64,000 bases of DNA, from the NCBI GenBank assembly GCA_963741565.1, contig CAVUIK010000014.1, forward strand, positions 13,005-77,004, written 5' to 3'. The position numbers and the translations under genes were made by a program. This document shows, piece by piece, positions 26,674 to 35,236 of this stretch (position 1 is the first letter of the stretch; each line of letters opens with the position of its first letter). The DNA is from Ga0077555 sp963741565. Its GTDB lineage: Bacteria; Pseudomonadota; Alphaproteobacteria; Rhizobiales; Hyphomicrobiaceae. Under the pieces are notes generated by a model that searched no databases, was not told where the DNA came from, and worked only from the letters and a program-made list of their open reading frames with translations.

Positions 26674-28925
26674 CTACCACCACGCCGCGTGCTCGTAAAT
26701 CACCTCTTCCTGCGCGATGTAAATCCGGACAAGCGCCTCAATCGATTCGATCGTCCTGGACGTCACGGATGAGATAGCGGTCTGCATCGCCAACATCCAG
26801 TCCATCCGCGCTACGTGCAAGCAACCGGCCGAGATGAAGGATCTCCCGATGCGCCCGGCTAATCGCCGCGAGACCATGACCGTGGGCTAGATGCGGGACC
26901 AGGCGTGGGTAAACGGTGCGTTCGTCGTCGCGCTCATGTTCCATTATAGTCTGTTCGACGATGCGGTGCGCCTCCGCGATCAGGGATAGCGCTGCAACTG
27001 ATGGCATCGTCAAGTGCATCGGCGATGGCGCGCAGGCGGTCCAGACCGACGAACAGCGGCTCGTGGTCGTGCTGAAGGCTCAATGCCGTTGCCGCCGGTA
27101 TACCCGCGGCGCTTCCCGTCGTGGCGCCAACGCCCGCAGTGCATTGAGGATGACCGCAATATCGATGCCCTCCTGCACGAGGGCACCCGCAACCGGTGTC
27201 AACCAGCCGACGGCTGCTGCTGCCATGGCAACGCCCCAGAGCGCCATACCCGCAACAATGCTCTGCAGGGCAATCGCGCGCGTGCGCTGCGCGATGACCA
27301 GGGCCTCAGGAACTCGGTCGAGCCGGTCGACCAGGGTCGCGATGTCAGCTGCCTCTGACGAGGCTGACGCGCCGCGTGAACCCGTCGCAATCCCGACGTC
27401 AGCAGCGGCCAGCGCCGGAGCATCGTTGATGCCGTCGCCGACCATCACCGTCGGATGGCGTCGTTGCTCTACGCTACCGCTCGACTTGTCAGAGGGGGAA
27501 CGGTCGGCAAGCACGGTATCGAGATCGAGCGCGGCGCCGATCGTCTCGGCCGCGTCGGCGCGATCCCCCTTCACGACGACGATGCGTTTGATACCCGCCG
27601 TTCGGAGCGCGGCGATCGCCTGCAGCGTGTCTCGGCGCAGCTCATCGGCAAGCACCAGCGCGCCAACGGGCCAGCCGTCCGCCGCAATCAATACGCTCAA
27701 TGCGGAGCGCCAAGAAGCTCGGCGCAGCACGCGACGGCTCCAAGCGTCGGGCTGCGTCGCCCCAAACACGTAGGCGTGCGAACCAACGCGGACGACACTG
27801 GATCCATTTGTCCTTCGAGGCCGGAGCCGACCGCCTCCGTCACGCGCGACGGAATTGTAAGCGGCAACCCTCGCGCAGCGCCAGCTGATACGATGGCTGA
27901 AGCCACCACATGCAGCGAGGCCTGTTCAAGCGAGGCAGCAAGCCGCAGTACTTCATTTGCGTCGCAGCCCGGCGCAAGCTCGATCGCGATAGACGCCCCC
28001 ACCGACCGTGAGCGTACCGGTCTTGTCGAATAGCAGCATGGGCCCTGGCCAGGATCTCCATGGCGCCGCTGCCTTTAACGGGGATGCCGCGTCGTGCCGC
28101 CTGCGCAATCCCCGAGATGAAGGCCACAGGCGCGGCAAAATCAGCGGACAAGGGGTCGCTGCGACCAGCACAGCCAAGCCACGAATGGCATCGCCCGAGA
28201 TCAGCCATGCTGCTGCGGCGACGATCAGCGTTACTGGAAGAAGCAGCAGGGCATAGCGATCGGCAAGCCGCATAAATGGTGCTTTGGCCGCTGAGCTGCC
28301 GTCACGAGGCGCACGATGCCGGCGTAGGTGCTATCGCCTGCGCGGGCCGTCGCACTCAACTGAAAAGACTCCCCGGCATTGACCGTGCCGCTGCGGATGA
28401 GTTCGCCCTGCTGGCGCGTCACTGGCATGGGTTCGCCGGTGAGCGCTGCCTCGTCCAGGACGGCCGTTGCGCTGAGCACCACGCCATCGACAGGGATCAC
28501 CTCGCCGGACCACACGACCATTCGATCCCCGATGGTTAAATCCTCGATCGCGAGGTCAGAGATCGTACCATGCAACATGCGATGTGCAGTCCGGGGCGCA
28601 CGGTCGATCAGCGAGCGCAAATCGCGCTCTGCGCGGGCCACGGCAAAGTCTTCGAGCACCGTGCCACCCGCATACATGAGGGCCACGACGCACCCGCGAG
28701 CGGTTCACGAAGGATGAGCGCTGCGGTCATCGACACGAACGCGATGGCATCTACGCCGGCCCGGCCCGCCAACAGATCGCGCGTCATCGAGATAGCCAGC
28801 ATAAGTGCGACCGGCGCGGTCCCGGCAGACCAAATCCGCAGTGCGAGCCCCGACCGCCCCCATACGCTTGCTAACAGTCCGATGCCGAGGCCAGCGAGCG
28901 TGATGGCCAGCAGAGAAATATGCAC
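26674..28925 (-). pseudogene. P1B-type metal ATPase fused to a hemerythrin domain, many frameshifts
   Basis: Pieces in different minus frames join into one protein. In order they are membrane helices (HISLLAITLAGLGIGLLASV), the actuator loop EAALTGEPMPVTRQQG, the membrane motif LVAATPCPLIL (TPC type), FDKTGTLTVGG with the phosphorylated Asp, GDGINDAPALAAADVGIATG, the final helix pair, then after NALRALAP a hemerythrin-like part (LQHDHEPLFVGLDRLRAI, HERDDERTVYPRLVPHL, RAHREILHLGRLL, IYIAQEEVIYEHAAWW). At least seven single-base frame changes are needed, for instance near 28690, 28265, 28170, 28015, 27770, 27090, 27010 and 26760. Metal exporters with C-terminal hemerythrin domains exist in this phylum. 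Frame loss could be error rather than decay. Confidence 0.75.
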
Positions 28926-29032
28926 GTGGCGCTCGTCAAAGCACTGCCAAATGGCGGTTCTCGCAGTGACCTTGAATTGGCGTGAGGCCCCGCCGGCGGA
29001 GGCGCGGATCGCGCCGCGTCAGGCGCCTCATC

Positions 29033-29527
29033 CTAGCCAACACCGCCGCCGCCAACTTCCACCACCTGGCGGCTGAGCAACACAGAGACGCCGAGATCGA
29101 TGACCACGTCGAGCAGCATTGTGTAGGCCGTCACCCAGGCAGTCCGGGCTTGGAATGGCGACAAGGTCACATAGCCGCTCATATGCTGCAGGATGACGTA
29201 GAAGATGAGGAACAGGGGAACGATCGACGTCAGCGCATCGATCCACATCTGGTTCTTCGTCCCGGCGCCAACCAAGATGAGGCTACCCATCTGTATCCAG
29301 ATATAGGTGAGAAGGATCCAGGTCACGGCAAAATCGGATTGCACCTGCCATGTCTCTGGCGGCGTCCACCCGGCGCCGGCAATGAAGAAAAGGCCGACCG
29401 CCAAAGCCATCAAAAGTGAGGAGGATATGCTTATGGCGTATCCCTTCGCGTGCCAGCGGCGCTTTGGCACCGGATGTTCGGCGGCGATAACGCCCGCAAC
29501 GCGCGATGCGGCTGTCGACTGCAGCAT
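29033..29527 (-). CDS. Four-helix membrane protein of unknown function
   Basis: 164 residues with about four hydrophobic segments (SISSSLLMALAVGLFFIAG, FAVTWILLTYIWIQMGSLIL, ALTSIVPLFLIFYVILQ, TAYTMLLDVVIDLGVSVLL). A GGGAGGT stands 5 bases before the ATG. A TTGAC-N4-ATCAA palindrome lies 82-95 bases upstream of the start, so oxygen or NO control is possible. I do not recognise the family. Confidence 0.75.
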   Translation of the reverse strand: MLQSTAASRVAGVIAAEHPVPKRRWHAKGYAISISSSLLMALAVGLFFIAGAGWTPPETWQVQSDFAVTWILLTYIWIQMGSLILVGAGTKNQMWIDALTSIVPLFLIFYVILQHMSGYVTLSPFQARTAWVTAYTMLLDVVIDLGVSVLLSRQVVEVGGGGVG

Positions 29528-29608
29528 TCTGACCTCCCACGAGTTCTATACAGACGCGCAATTCCGCGACGCTCTATTTCAAGAATTCAGACGACGCGAC
29601 TGGCGACC

Positions 29609-29622
29609 TTGACCGATATCAA
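29609..29622. promoter_or_regulatory. FixK/FNR-type palindrome
   Basis: TTGACCGATATCAA, one base away from TTGAT-N4-ATCAA. It is 82 bases upstream of the minus-strand membrane protein start at 29527 and 12 bases downstream of the convergent-side gene end at 29635 (measured from that gene's stop). Confidence 0.5.
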
Positions 29623-29634
29623 GCGGGGCAAAGG

Positions 29635-30723
29635 TCAATTGGGTGCCGATCCCAGATGTGACGTTGGAGCTACCGCGCCCGGAAGCAAGCCATGCCGGAG
29701 TTCGTCCGCCCGCCGCGCCGAGGCCGACCATTCAGCTATCCGGACGTAATTGTCGGTGAACCAGTTGAGCGCACCGAGTACAATCGTAAAAGCTGCGGCA
29801 AGTTGCATGATCGCGCCAAGCGATAGCTCGCCGCTTAGGTACTTCGGGGACGCCAAGAGCAAGGGCAGGATCGGCGAGAAGAACGAATGTGAGTTGGTCA
29901 GCCATGTCAGCCGGCAATATTCTCGAATGACACGATGCCATCGACGGGTCACTTTGGCGAATGCTGCCGCTGCAGGCTCGAACGCATCAGCGTCACTGCT
30001 CTCACGAGCCTTGAGAGCGCGGCCTTCTACTTCGCGCGTCAATTCGAACAGGAACTGTGCTTCGGACTCGTTTTTCTCCGCGACGCAACGAATCAAGGGT
30101 TGCCCAACGAGGTGCATCACCAGCGACAGAACGGCAGCGTACGCGACTGCCGCCATTGCGAGATAGGCTGGGATCGTCAATCGAAATGATGCGAGCTCGA
30201 GTGTCATCGATCCACCGACAACAATCAGAATGCCGACGAACGTCCCTCCAAGTATTGCCGCGTTTGCAAAGCCAATCCCTAAGTCGACAACTGGATCAAG
30301 TGCCAACCGGACATCCTCTGCTAGGCGAAACGCCGGGCTTCCGTGGTTTTCGTTGGCAACGTGGAGCTGTCCGGTTCTTGATCGCGCGATCCACATGTCG
30401 ATCAATTTGATGGTGACCACGCGTCTCAGTTCAAGCTGTAGCGTCATACGGCACCACATCATCGACACGGCAAACGCGGCTCCGGAAACGATCAGACCAG
30501 AAAGAGCAACGATAGCGCCAAAGAGCTTGCCAGCCTCCCGCTGCTCAAGCATGTCAAAGAACCAGCGATGCCAATGATTAAATCCGATATTGACCGCGAG
30601 GTTGAGGACCAGGAGCCCGACCACTCCGCCCACCAGTGCTCTTGCGGTAGCAGCGCTCGACTTCGAGACGCTATCCCAGGCAAAGAACAGGAATCCCAAT
30701 GCCGTGCCGCGTGGAGGCAACAC
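29635..30723 (-). CDS. ABC_membrane_2 / SbmA-like transporter membrane protein without ATPase
   Basis: 362 residues with about six hydrophobic helices, first near residues 26-50 (ALVGGVVGLLVLNLAVNIGF). The stretch NHWHRWFFDMLEQREAG, the basic LQLELRRVVTIKLIDMWIA and SPAFRLAEDVRLALDP match the YddA/SbmA/BacA membrane domain. YddA-type proteins continue into an ABC ATPase; here translation stops after LGALNWFTDNYVRIAEWSAS, as in SbmA, which lacks that domain. A role in peptide or antibiotic uptake is possible. It is divergent from the MacAB-type genes. Confidence 0.75.
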   Translation of the reverse strand: MLPPRGTALGFLFFAWDSVSKSSAATARALVGGVVGLLVLNLAVNIGFNHWHRWFFDMLEQREAGKLFGAIVALSGLIVSGAAFAVSMMWCRMTLQLELRRVVTIKLIDMWIARSRTGQLHVANENHGSPAFRLAEDVRLALDPVVDLGIGFANAAILGGTFVGILIVVGGSMTLELASFRLTIPAYLAMAAVAYAAVLSLVMHLVGQPLIRCVAEKNESEAQFLFELTREVEGRALKARESSDADAFEPAAAAFAKVTRRWHRVIREYCRLTWLTNSHSFFSPILPLLLASPKYLSGELSLGAIMQLAAAFTIVLGALNWFTDNYVRIAEWSASARRADELRHGLLPGAVAPTSHLGSAPN

Positions 30724-30924
30724 TGCGTGGCCAATTCCACTTGGCTCAGATGCGTTCTTCAGGGTGATCCCCTATTTGTCCTCTGCACAATTGTTATGCG
30801 TGAACCCAAAGCCGACACTCGCAATTGATATGTGTCATTGAAGTGAGAGCGCCCAACCGGGAGCGTAGCTGACGTCGCGCATCGTCCGGACCGCTACGCG
30901 CGCCGCAGCCGGAGGCCTATTTCC

Positions 30925-32205
30925 GTGAGTAGAACCATGCAAGAAAAAGCGCGCGTCGACCTGGAACAGATCATCGGTGCGGGCACGTCTTCGGCGCCGA
31001 GTTGGACGCAACGTCGGGACGTCAAATGGACCGCAGTGGCGGTGTTAGGGCTCTTGCTGGTGGGGCTAGCATCGTCGTTCAGCAGCAAGTCCGGGGCTGT
31101 CCGTTACCTCACTGAGCCCGCGAGCCGCGGAAGTTTGGTTGTCGTCGTAACCGCGACTGGCTCGGTGCAACCAATCAACAAGGTGGATGTCTCCAGTGAA
31201 CTCTCCGGAACCGTCCGCAAGGTTCTGGTGGATTACAACTCACCTGTGGTTTTGGGGCAGACGCTCGCGGAGCTCGATGCCGATAAGTTGAAAGCGACCG
31301 CCGATAGTTCCCGCGCGAAAGTCGCTGCGGCATTGGCTAAGGTGGCGGACGCCAATGTGACGATCGTAGAAAAGCAACGTGAACTGGTCCGGAAGAAGTC
31401 GCTTTCGGCCAAGCAGTACTCTTCAACCCACGATCTCGACGTTGCGCAAGCGGCTTACGATCGCGCAGTTGCGGCGGCAGGAAGCGCACGCGCCGACATG
31501 GGCGTCGCTGAAGCTGAGTTGAAACTCAGTGAGACAAATCTTGCCAAGGCCATCATTGCGTCGCCAATCAATGGCGTGGTCTTGAAGCGCAATGTCGACC
31601 CGGGCCAGACTGTGGCCTCATCGTTTCAGGCCCCTGTCCTGTTCTCGATAGCGGAAAACCTGAAGCAGATGGAGCTGCAGGTCGACGTCGACGAAGCCGA
31701 TGTCGGCAAAGTCAGAGCTGGGCAGAACGCCAGCTTCGGCGTCGATGCGTTTCCGGACCGAAAATTCCCAGCAAGCATTCGCGACGTACGTTTCGCATCC
31801 GAGACCATCCAAGGCGTTGTCACGTACAAGGCCGTGCTGAGCGTCGACAACTCCGAGCTGTTGCTGCGGCCGGGTATGACTGCGACGGCAGAGATCAGGG
31901 TGACGGAGCTCACAAATGCGTTGTTGGTCCCGAATGCGGCGTTGCGCTACAGGCCATCGGTGGGCGACACCACGGACAACCGGAGTTTTCTGCGTCGGTT
32001 GCTGCCAGGTCCGCCCCAGTTCCGACCGGCAAGTCCGAATGAGGAAACGGGCCCGCACCGTACGGTGTGGAAGCTGCAAAATGGCGTCCCAGTGCCGGTG
32101 AAGGTGACGATTGGCATGAGCGACGGCAAGCGCACGCAAATCCTGGGCGAAGACGTGCCAACAGGCGAGGCATTGATTGTCGACCAAGCCGCCGCCAAGC
32201 TGTGA
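30925..32205 (+). CDS. MacA-type periplasmic adaptor (HlyD family)
   Basis: 426 residues from a GTG (ATG 30937 is an alternative). One N-terminal membrane anchor (VKWTAVAVLGLLLVGLASSF), a lipoyl half (VVTATGSVQPINKVDVSSEL), a coiled-coil hairpin from about residue 120 to 190, the second lipoyl half (ASPINGVVLKRNVDPGQTV), a beta-barrel and a C-terminal membrane-proximal domain. It connects the inner-membrane ABC exporter to an outer-membrane channel. The stop overlaps the GTG of the ATPase gene. Confidence 0.9.
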   Translation: MSRTMQEKARVDLEQIIGAGTSSAPSWTQRRDVKWTAVAVLGLLLVGLASSFSSKSGAVRYLTEPASRGSLVVVVTATGSVQPINKVDVSSELSGTVRKVLVDYNSPVVLGQTLAELDADKLKATADSSRAKVAAALAKVADANVTIVEKQRELVRKKSLSAKQYSSTHDLDVAQAAYDRAVAAAGSARADMGVAEAELKLSETNLAKAIIASPINGVVLKRNVDPGQTVASSFQAPVLFSIAENLKQMELQVDVDEADVGKVRAGQNASFGVDAFPDRKFPASIRDVRFASETIQGVVTYKAVLSVDNSELLLRPGMTATAEIRVTELTNALLVPNAALRYRPSVGDTTDNRSFLRRLLPGPPQFRPASPNEETGPHRTVWKLQNGVPVPVKVTIGMSDGKRTQILGEDVPTGEALIVDQAAAKL

Positions 32206-32936
32206 AGGGCCACTTTGCTGTGAAAGATGCCAACGTCACGCCTCCTCTGATCGAATTCCAGGCCGTCACTAAGACGTACGGAAGTGGAGCCGCAACCGTG
32301 CACGCGCTCGATGGTGTCGATCTGACAATCGAGGAGGGGGAGTTCGTGGCTATCATGGGTCCATCGGGTTCCGGCAAGTCGACGGCCATGAATATCATCG
32401 GTTGCCTCGATACGCCGACCACAGGCGAGTACCGCTTCAACGGCGTCGACATCGGCCGCCTCGCGCGCAATCAGCGCGCATTGATCCGCCGCCATTTTCT
32501 CGGCTTCGTCTTCCAGGGATTTAATCTACTGTCGAGGACGACAGCCGCGGAGAATGTCGAGCTGCCGCTGATCTATCGGGGCTTGCCGGTCGCTGAACGG
32601 CGACAGCTTGCAGCCCGCGCGCTCGAGCGGGTTGGCCTTTCTGGACGCGAGAGCCACACAGCATCAGCGCTTTCCGGCGGCCAACAGCAGCGGGTCGCGA
32701 TTGCGCGGGCAATTGTCACCGATCCCGGAGTTCTCCTCGCTGACGAGCCGACTGGAAACCTCGATACCAAGACCAGTCGGGAGATTATGGACCTGGTACA
32801 GAGCCTAAATCGAGATCAGCGAATGACGATCGTAATGGTTACTCACGAGACGGACATTGCCGCCTATGCACGACGGAACATTCGGTTCGTCGATGGACGG
32901 ATTGAAAGCGATACCCACAACAAGCAGGTGGCGTGA
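32202..32936 (+). CDS. ABC exporter ATPase (MacB/LolD type)
   Basis: 244 residues from a GTG overlapping the adaptor stop (GTGA). It has Walker A MGPSGSGKSTAMNIIG, signature SALSGGQQQRVAIARAI, Walker B VLLADEPTGNLDTKT and the switch VMVTHETDIA. This is the separate-ATPase form of MacB. It pairs with the FtsX-like permease that follows. Confidence 0.92.
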   Translation: MKGHFAVKDANVTPPLIEFQAVTKTYGSGAATVHALDGVDLTIEEGEFVAIMGPSGSGKSTAMNIIGCLDTPTTGEYRFNGVDIGRLARNQRALIRRHFLGFVFQGFNLLSRTTAAENVELPLIYRGLPVAERRQLAARALERVGLSGRESHTASALSGGQQQRVAIARAIVTDPGVLLADEPTGNLDTKTSREIMDLVQSLNRDQRMTIVMVTHETDIAAYARRNIRFVDGRIESDTHNKQVA

Positions 32937-34141
32937 TGCTGTTCGAAGCGGTCAAACTCGCCCTCCAAGCCATCCAACGCAATGCGCTGCGCTCGTTCTT
33001 GACAGTTCTCGGGATCGTAATTGGGGTCGGAGCCGTGATCGCAATGGTGACGATCGGAAACGGCACAACCGCCAAGGTGACCGCTGACCTAGCAAGGCTT
33101 GGCTCAAACCTTCTGTTCGTCAGCCCGGGTCAGTTTGGCCCCGGGCGAGCCAGTTCCGATGCGAGGTCCTTCAATGCGCGGGACGTCGAGGCGATGAAGT
33201 CACAACTGAATGGCATAAAGGCGGTGGCTCCGGTCGCTCAAAAATCGGCAACCATCGTCTATGGCACTGACAATCGCATCACGGTCGTTACCGGAACCGA
33301 CAACGACTATTTCATCACCCAGGATTGGGCATTGAAGGCGGGTCGGCAGTTCTATGATGGGGAAATGCGGGGCGGTCGGACCGCTTGCATCATAGGAACG
33401 ACGGTGCGGGAGAAGCTTTTTGGTCTCAGCGATCCGCTTGGACGGAGCATGCGCGTTGGCAAGGTCTCGTGTGAAATCATCGGGCTACTCGACCCTAAGG
33501 GGCAATCGAGCTTCGGTACCGACCAGGACGACATCGTGGTGATGCCGATCCGCGCCTTCCACCGGCGGCTGGCTGGCAATACCGACATCACGCGTGTGAT
33601 GGTTTCGGCCAAGGATGACATTGAGACAGCCATTGTGCAGGCCGCGATTGAGCAATTGCTTCGTGAGCGCCGGAATATCTCCCCAGGAAAAGAGGATGAT
33701 TTTTCTGTTCGGGATATGAAGCAGATCGTAAAGGCGACTGCTGGCACAACTGCAATGCTGACGGGCTTGCTGGGGGCTGTTGCGGCTGTCAGCCTGCTTG
33801 TCGGCGGCATCGGTATCATGAACATTATGCTCGTGTCGGTGACTGAGCGCACACACGAAATCGGGATTCGTTTGGCGATCGGAGCTTTGGAGCGCCAAGT
33901 GCTATCGCAGTTCCTGGTCGAAGCCGTTGTCTTGTCACTCTTTGGAGGACTGGTCGGTATCGTATTGGGCTTGGGGCTCGCCGGACTGGCCACGAACGCA
34001 CTGCAAGTCCCATTCATTGTGGATTCCGGCATCGTCCTCATGGCATTCATGTTTTCGGCCATCGTCGGCGTCGTCTTCGGATTTTTTCCGGCGCGGCGGG
34101 CGGCTCGGCTAAATCCAATCGACGCATTGCGGCATGAATAA
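32933..34141 (+). CDS. ABC exporter permease (MacB/FtsX type)
   Basis: 402 residues from GTG 32933, or ATG 32936 immediately after. N-terminal helix (RSFLTVLGIVIGVGAVIAMV), a large periplasmic MacB_PCD domain (residues ~45-270), and three C-terminal helices with the FtsX signature GGIGIMNIMLVSVTERTHEIGIRLAIGAL. It ends FFPARRAARLNPIDALRHE, the usual end of this family. With the two preceding genes it forms a tripartite exporter; the substrate is unknown. Confidence 0.92.
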   Translation: MMLFEAVKLALQAIQRNALRSFLTVLGIVIGVGAVIAMVTIGNGTTAKVTADLARLGSNLLFVSPGQFGPGRASSDARSFNARDVEAMKSQLNGIKAVAPVAQKSATIVYGTDNRITVVTGTDNDYFITQDWALKAGRQFYDGEMRGGRTACIIGTTVREKLFGLSDPLGRSMRVGKVSCEIIGLLDPKGQSSFGTDQDDIVVMPIRAFHRRLAGNTDITRVMVSAKDDIETAIVQAAIEQLLRERRNISPGKEDDFSVRDMKQIVKATAGTTAMLTGLLGAVAAVSLLVGGIGIMNIMLVSVTERTHEIGIRLAIGALERQVLSQFLVEAVVLSLFGGLVGIVLGLGLAGLATNALQVPFIVDSGIVLMAFMFSAIVGVVFGFFPARRAARLNPIDALRHE

Positions 34142-35236
34142 TTGAATACGATTGGAGGACGACTAGCCCGGGCTCGATGAACCGGTAGACTTTCGCTAGG
34201 GGCCAGTCCCGCAGCTTGTCGCCATCTCACCTCTCGATCGAAGGTCATCTGGCATGTCCGCTGAACGCTTCATTTGGTCCGCGACCGCGCTGATGCCGCG
34301 GATCCGATCATGATCAGCTCAGCCAGATGTTCTGAATTGATATATCCGACAAGCTGCTTCCGGGTGTCTACGACGCCAACGAGTCTGGAAAAGAGGCACC
34401 GCCGCGAAAGTGGCATAGGAGCGAACTCGGGCTCGTGCCAACAGGCACATTGGACCAGGCTATAATGCTGAGCTCGACTGTCGCGAGATAACTTGCAAGC
34501 GCACGCTGGAATAGCGCGCCGCTCTCGTGTACCGGCACACGATCGAGGGGAGACTGCGAGGCGGCGCGGCAATCCTCCTTGTCGTAAGTTTTGGTGGCCT
34601 TGGCGAACTCGCGCCGGATCCACTGACTACGTGCGTAATTGACCGAACGAGAGCCGCCGCCACCTACGTGGCTGTGTTGCCATTGTCGATCACTGATACG
34701 CGCCTTTGATCCTGGTCATAGCCCCTTGGGTCCGAGCATGGAAAGCGTTTGGATTTTGGCATGATAGATATCAGGAGCGCAAAAATGGACAAGCCCCACA
34801 ACGATGACCGCTACCGCTCAATGCCGATCATGGCGTGGCCCTCCTTCGCCACAGGACCGTCGCTAGACGTCATGCAGCCGTCCGTCGCGAGCATGACTGA
34901 ATTCGACAGCACGACCATCTTGGGCTGGATTGCCCGAGACGGGTCAAAGTGATCGCCGCCGAAGGCGGGCGTCAAGCGTTGGAACGGTTGCTGCAGGCTG
35001 GTCGCATCCGGAAGCCACGCAATTGCACTAACGCAGCACACAGTTGAAGATCACCGTCGAGAAAGCCTCCACAATTGTCTTCGCTGGTGGAACGCATGGC
35101 GCTGCGAACGTCACAGCTGACCAAGACCTTGACCTGCCCCATCTCCAGCATGGCGTGGGTATAGTCGGCAGTGAGAGTGCCTTGGACCCAGGTTCCCGGA
35201 ATACACACACCGACCTGGAAACAGGAATTTCCTCCA
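34142..35236. other. Long gap with possible CBS-domain remnant and a small ORF
   Basis: About 1.1 kb with no confident gene. On the minus strand near 34270-34410 a peptide LVGVVDTRKQLVGYINSEHL resembles the end of a CBS domain, but upstream similarity is lost in frame changes. On the plus strand an ATG at 34785 with CAGGAG eight bases upstream opens a 55-codon frame ending at 34952 that resembles nothing I know. The region also holds the promoter of the P-type ATPase. Confidence 0.4.

Noticed and set aside
30825..30838. TTGATATGTGTCAT upstream of the MacA-type adaptor as an FNR box
   Set aside because: Two mismatches in one arm; too weak to list as a site beside the seven better ones.
34706..34719. 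TTGATCCTGGTCAT upstream of the P2-type ATPase as an FNR box
   Set aside because: Two mismatches and more than 500 bases from the gene start.
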